Positions 5,119 to 5,284 of a DNA stretch of 5,284 bases are shown piece after piece. The position numbers were made by a program, and so were the translations under genes. This DNA is from Gammaproteobacteria bacterium (lineage in GTDB: Bacteria; Pseudomonadota; Gammaproteobacteria; HK1): contig JAJECB010000472.1 of assembly GCA_022822245.1 (NCBI GenBank), positions 1-5,284 of the forward strand. The letters run 5' to 3'. Position 1 is the stretch's first letter. Every line of letters begins with the position of its first letter. Below the pieces are notes generated by a model, which saw only the letters and a list, made by a program, of their open reading frames with translations, ran no database searches and was not told the DNA's origin.

Positions 5119-5284
5119 CCCACCGGTTCCTCGCCGTGTTCAGGTTCGAGGGCACGGAACTCGTCTACTGCGACCCGCCGTATCTGAAGCGCACCCGACG
5201 CTCGAAGCGACGGTATCGGTACGACTACGAGGACTGCGACCACGAGGCGCTGCTTACGCTTCTCGCTCAGGTGCCGTGTCAGGT
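5119..5284 (+). pseudogene. D12-class DNA N6-adenine methyltransferase, C-terminal fragment (runs off the window)
   Basis: The frame reads HRFLAVFRFEGTELVYCDPPYL, then RRSKRRYRYDYEDCDHEALLTLLAQVPCQV to the right edge. DPPY is motif IV of Dam-like (alpha-group, D12 class) enzymes that methylate adenine from S-adenosylmethionine. The following R-Y-DY-x(3)-DHEALL context is typical for the phage and island members. The N-terminal half, including the FxGxG SAM-binding motif and roughly 150 residues, is absent; the preceding bases are IS end. The reading frame stays open back to the istB stop (5018) and offers only a GTG at 5058 inside the IS end. It is therefore a 5'-truncated remnant made at the IS boundary, even though its 3' part looks undamaged within the window. 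Confidence 0.8.

Noticed and set aside
2063..5131. CCACCG near both IS flanks as a target-site duplication
   Set aside because: The copies are not adjacent to the element ends at equal distances, and the word also occurs just after istB, so it is probably chance in GC-rich DNA.
5058..5284. GTG at 5058 as a genuine methyltransferase start
   Set aside because: It lies inside the IS right end, has no Shine-Dalgarno, and would encode a protein without the SAM-binding motif.
1..5284. CRISPR array, tRNA, rRNA or riboswitch
   Set aside because: I saw no regularly spaced identical repeats with unique spacers, no cloverleaf and no known aptamer pattern. The only regular repeat (69 bases) is within a coding frame with just nine identical bases.

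Overview
The window comes from a GC-rich bacterial genome, in an accessory (prophage-, island- or ICE-like) region. The evidence is a XRE repressor/ImmA peptidase pair, a divergent gene of unknown function, an IS21-family element and a fragment of a D12-class DNA adenine methyltransferase. Nothing fixes the host taxon. Strong codon bias and several long spurious overlapping frames fit a high-GC chromosome.

Layout. Bases 1-694 (minus) are the 5' part of an unrecognised gene that runs off the left edge; it has a very good Shine-Dalgarno and a near-consensus sigma70-type promoter. Bases 695-839 are a divergent control region with two copies of a palindrome, TGTCG-N4-CGACAT; one overlaps the start codon of the XRE gene and the other lies just downstream of the divergent promoter. 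Bases 840-2104 (plus) are a two-gene operon, XRE repressor then ImmA/IrrE zinc peptidase, joined by an ATGA overlap. About 2087-5118 is an IS21-family element with 16/18-matching inverted ends. It carries four plus-strand genes in one overlapping series: a four-cysteine zinc-ribbon-like protein, a small winged-helix-like protein, istA and istB. The istA/istB junction has been deleted, so IstA has lost its normal tail and IstB its N-terminal region. From about 5119 to the right edge lies the DPPY-containing C-terminal half of a D12 adenine methyltransferase, without its N-terminal half.

How the parts may work together. By analogy with ImmR/ImmA of ICEBs1, the XRE protein probably represses itself and the divergent gene through the paired operators, and ImmA probably relieves repression by cutting it. 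The divergent gene is then the likely output of the switch. The IS has entered or rearranged this locus: immA now borrows its last codons and stop from the IS left end, and the methyltransferase has been decapitated at the IS right end. No matching target-site duplication is visible, so the two flanks were probably not contiguous before insertion.

Most interesting parts: the divergent unknown gene under twin operators, the two accessory genes inside the IS21 element (one with an exact 69-base-phased repeat containing TTA codons), and the deletion at the istA/istB boundary.
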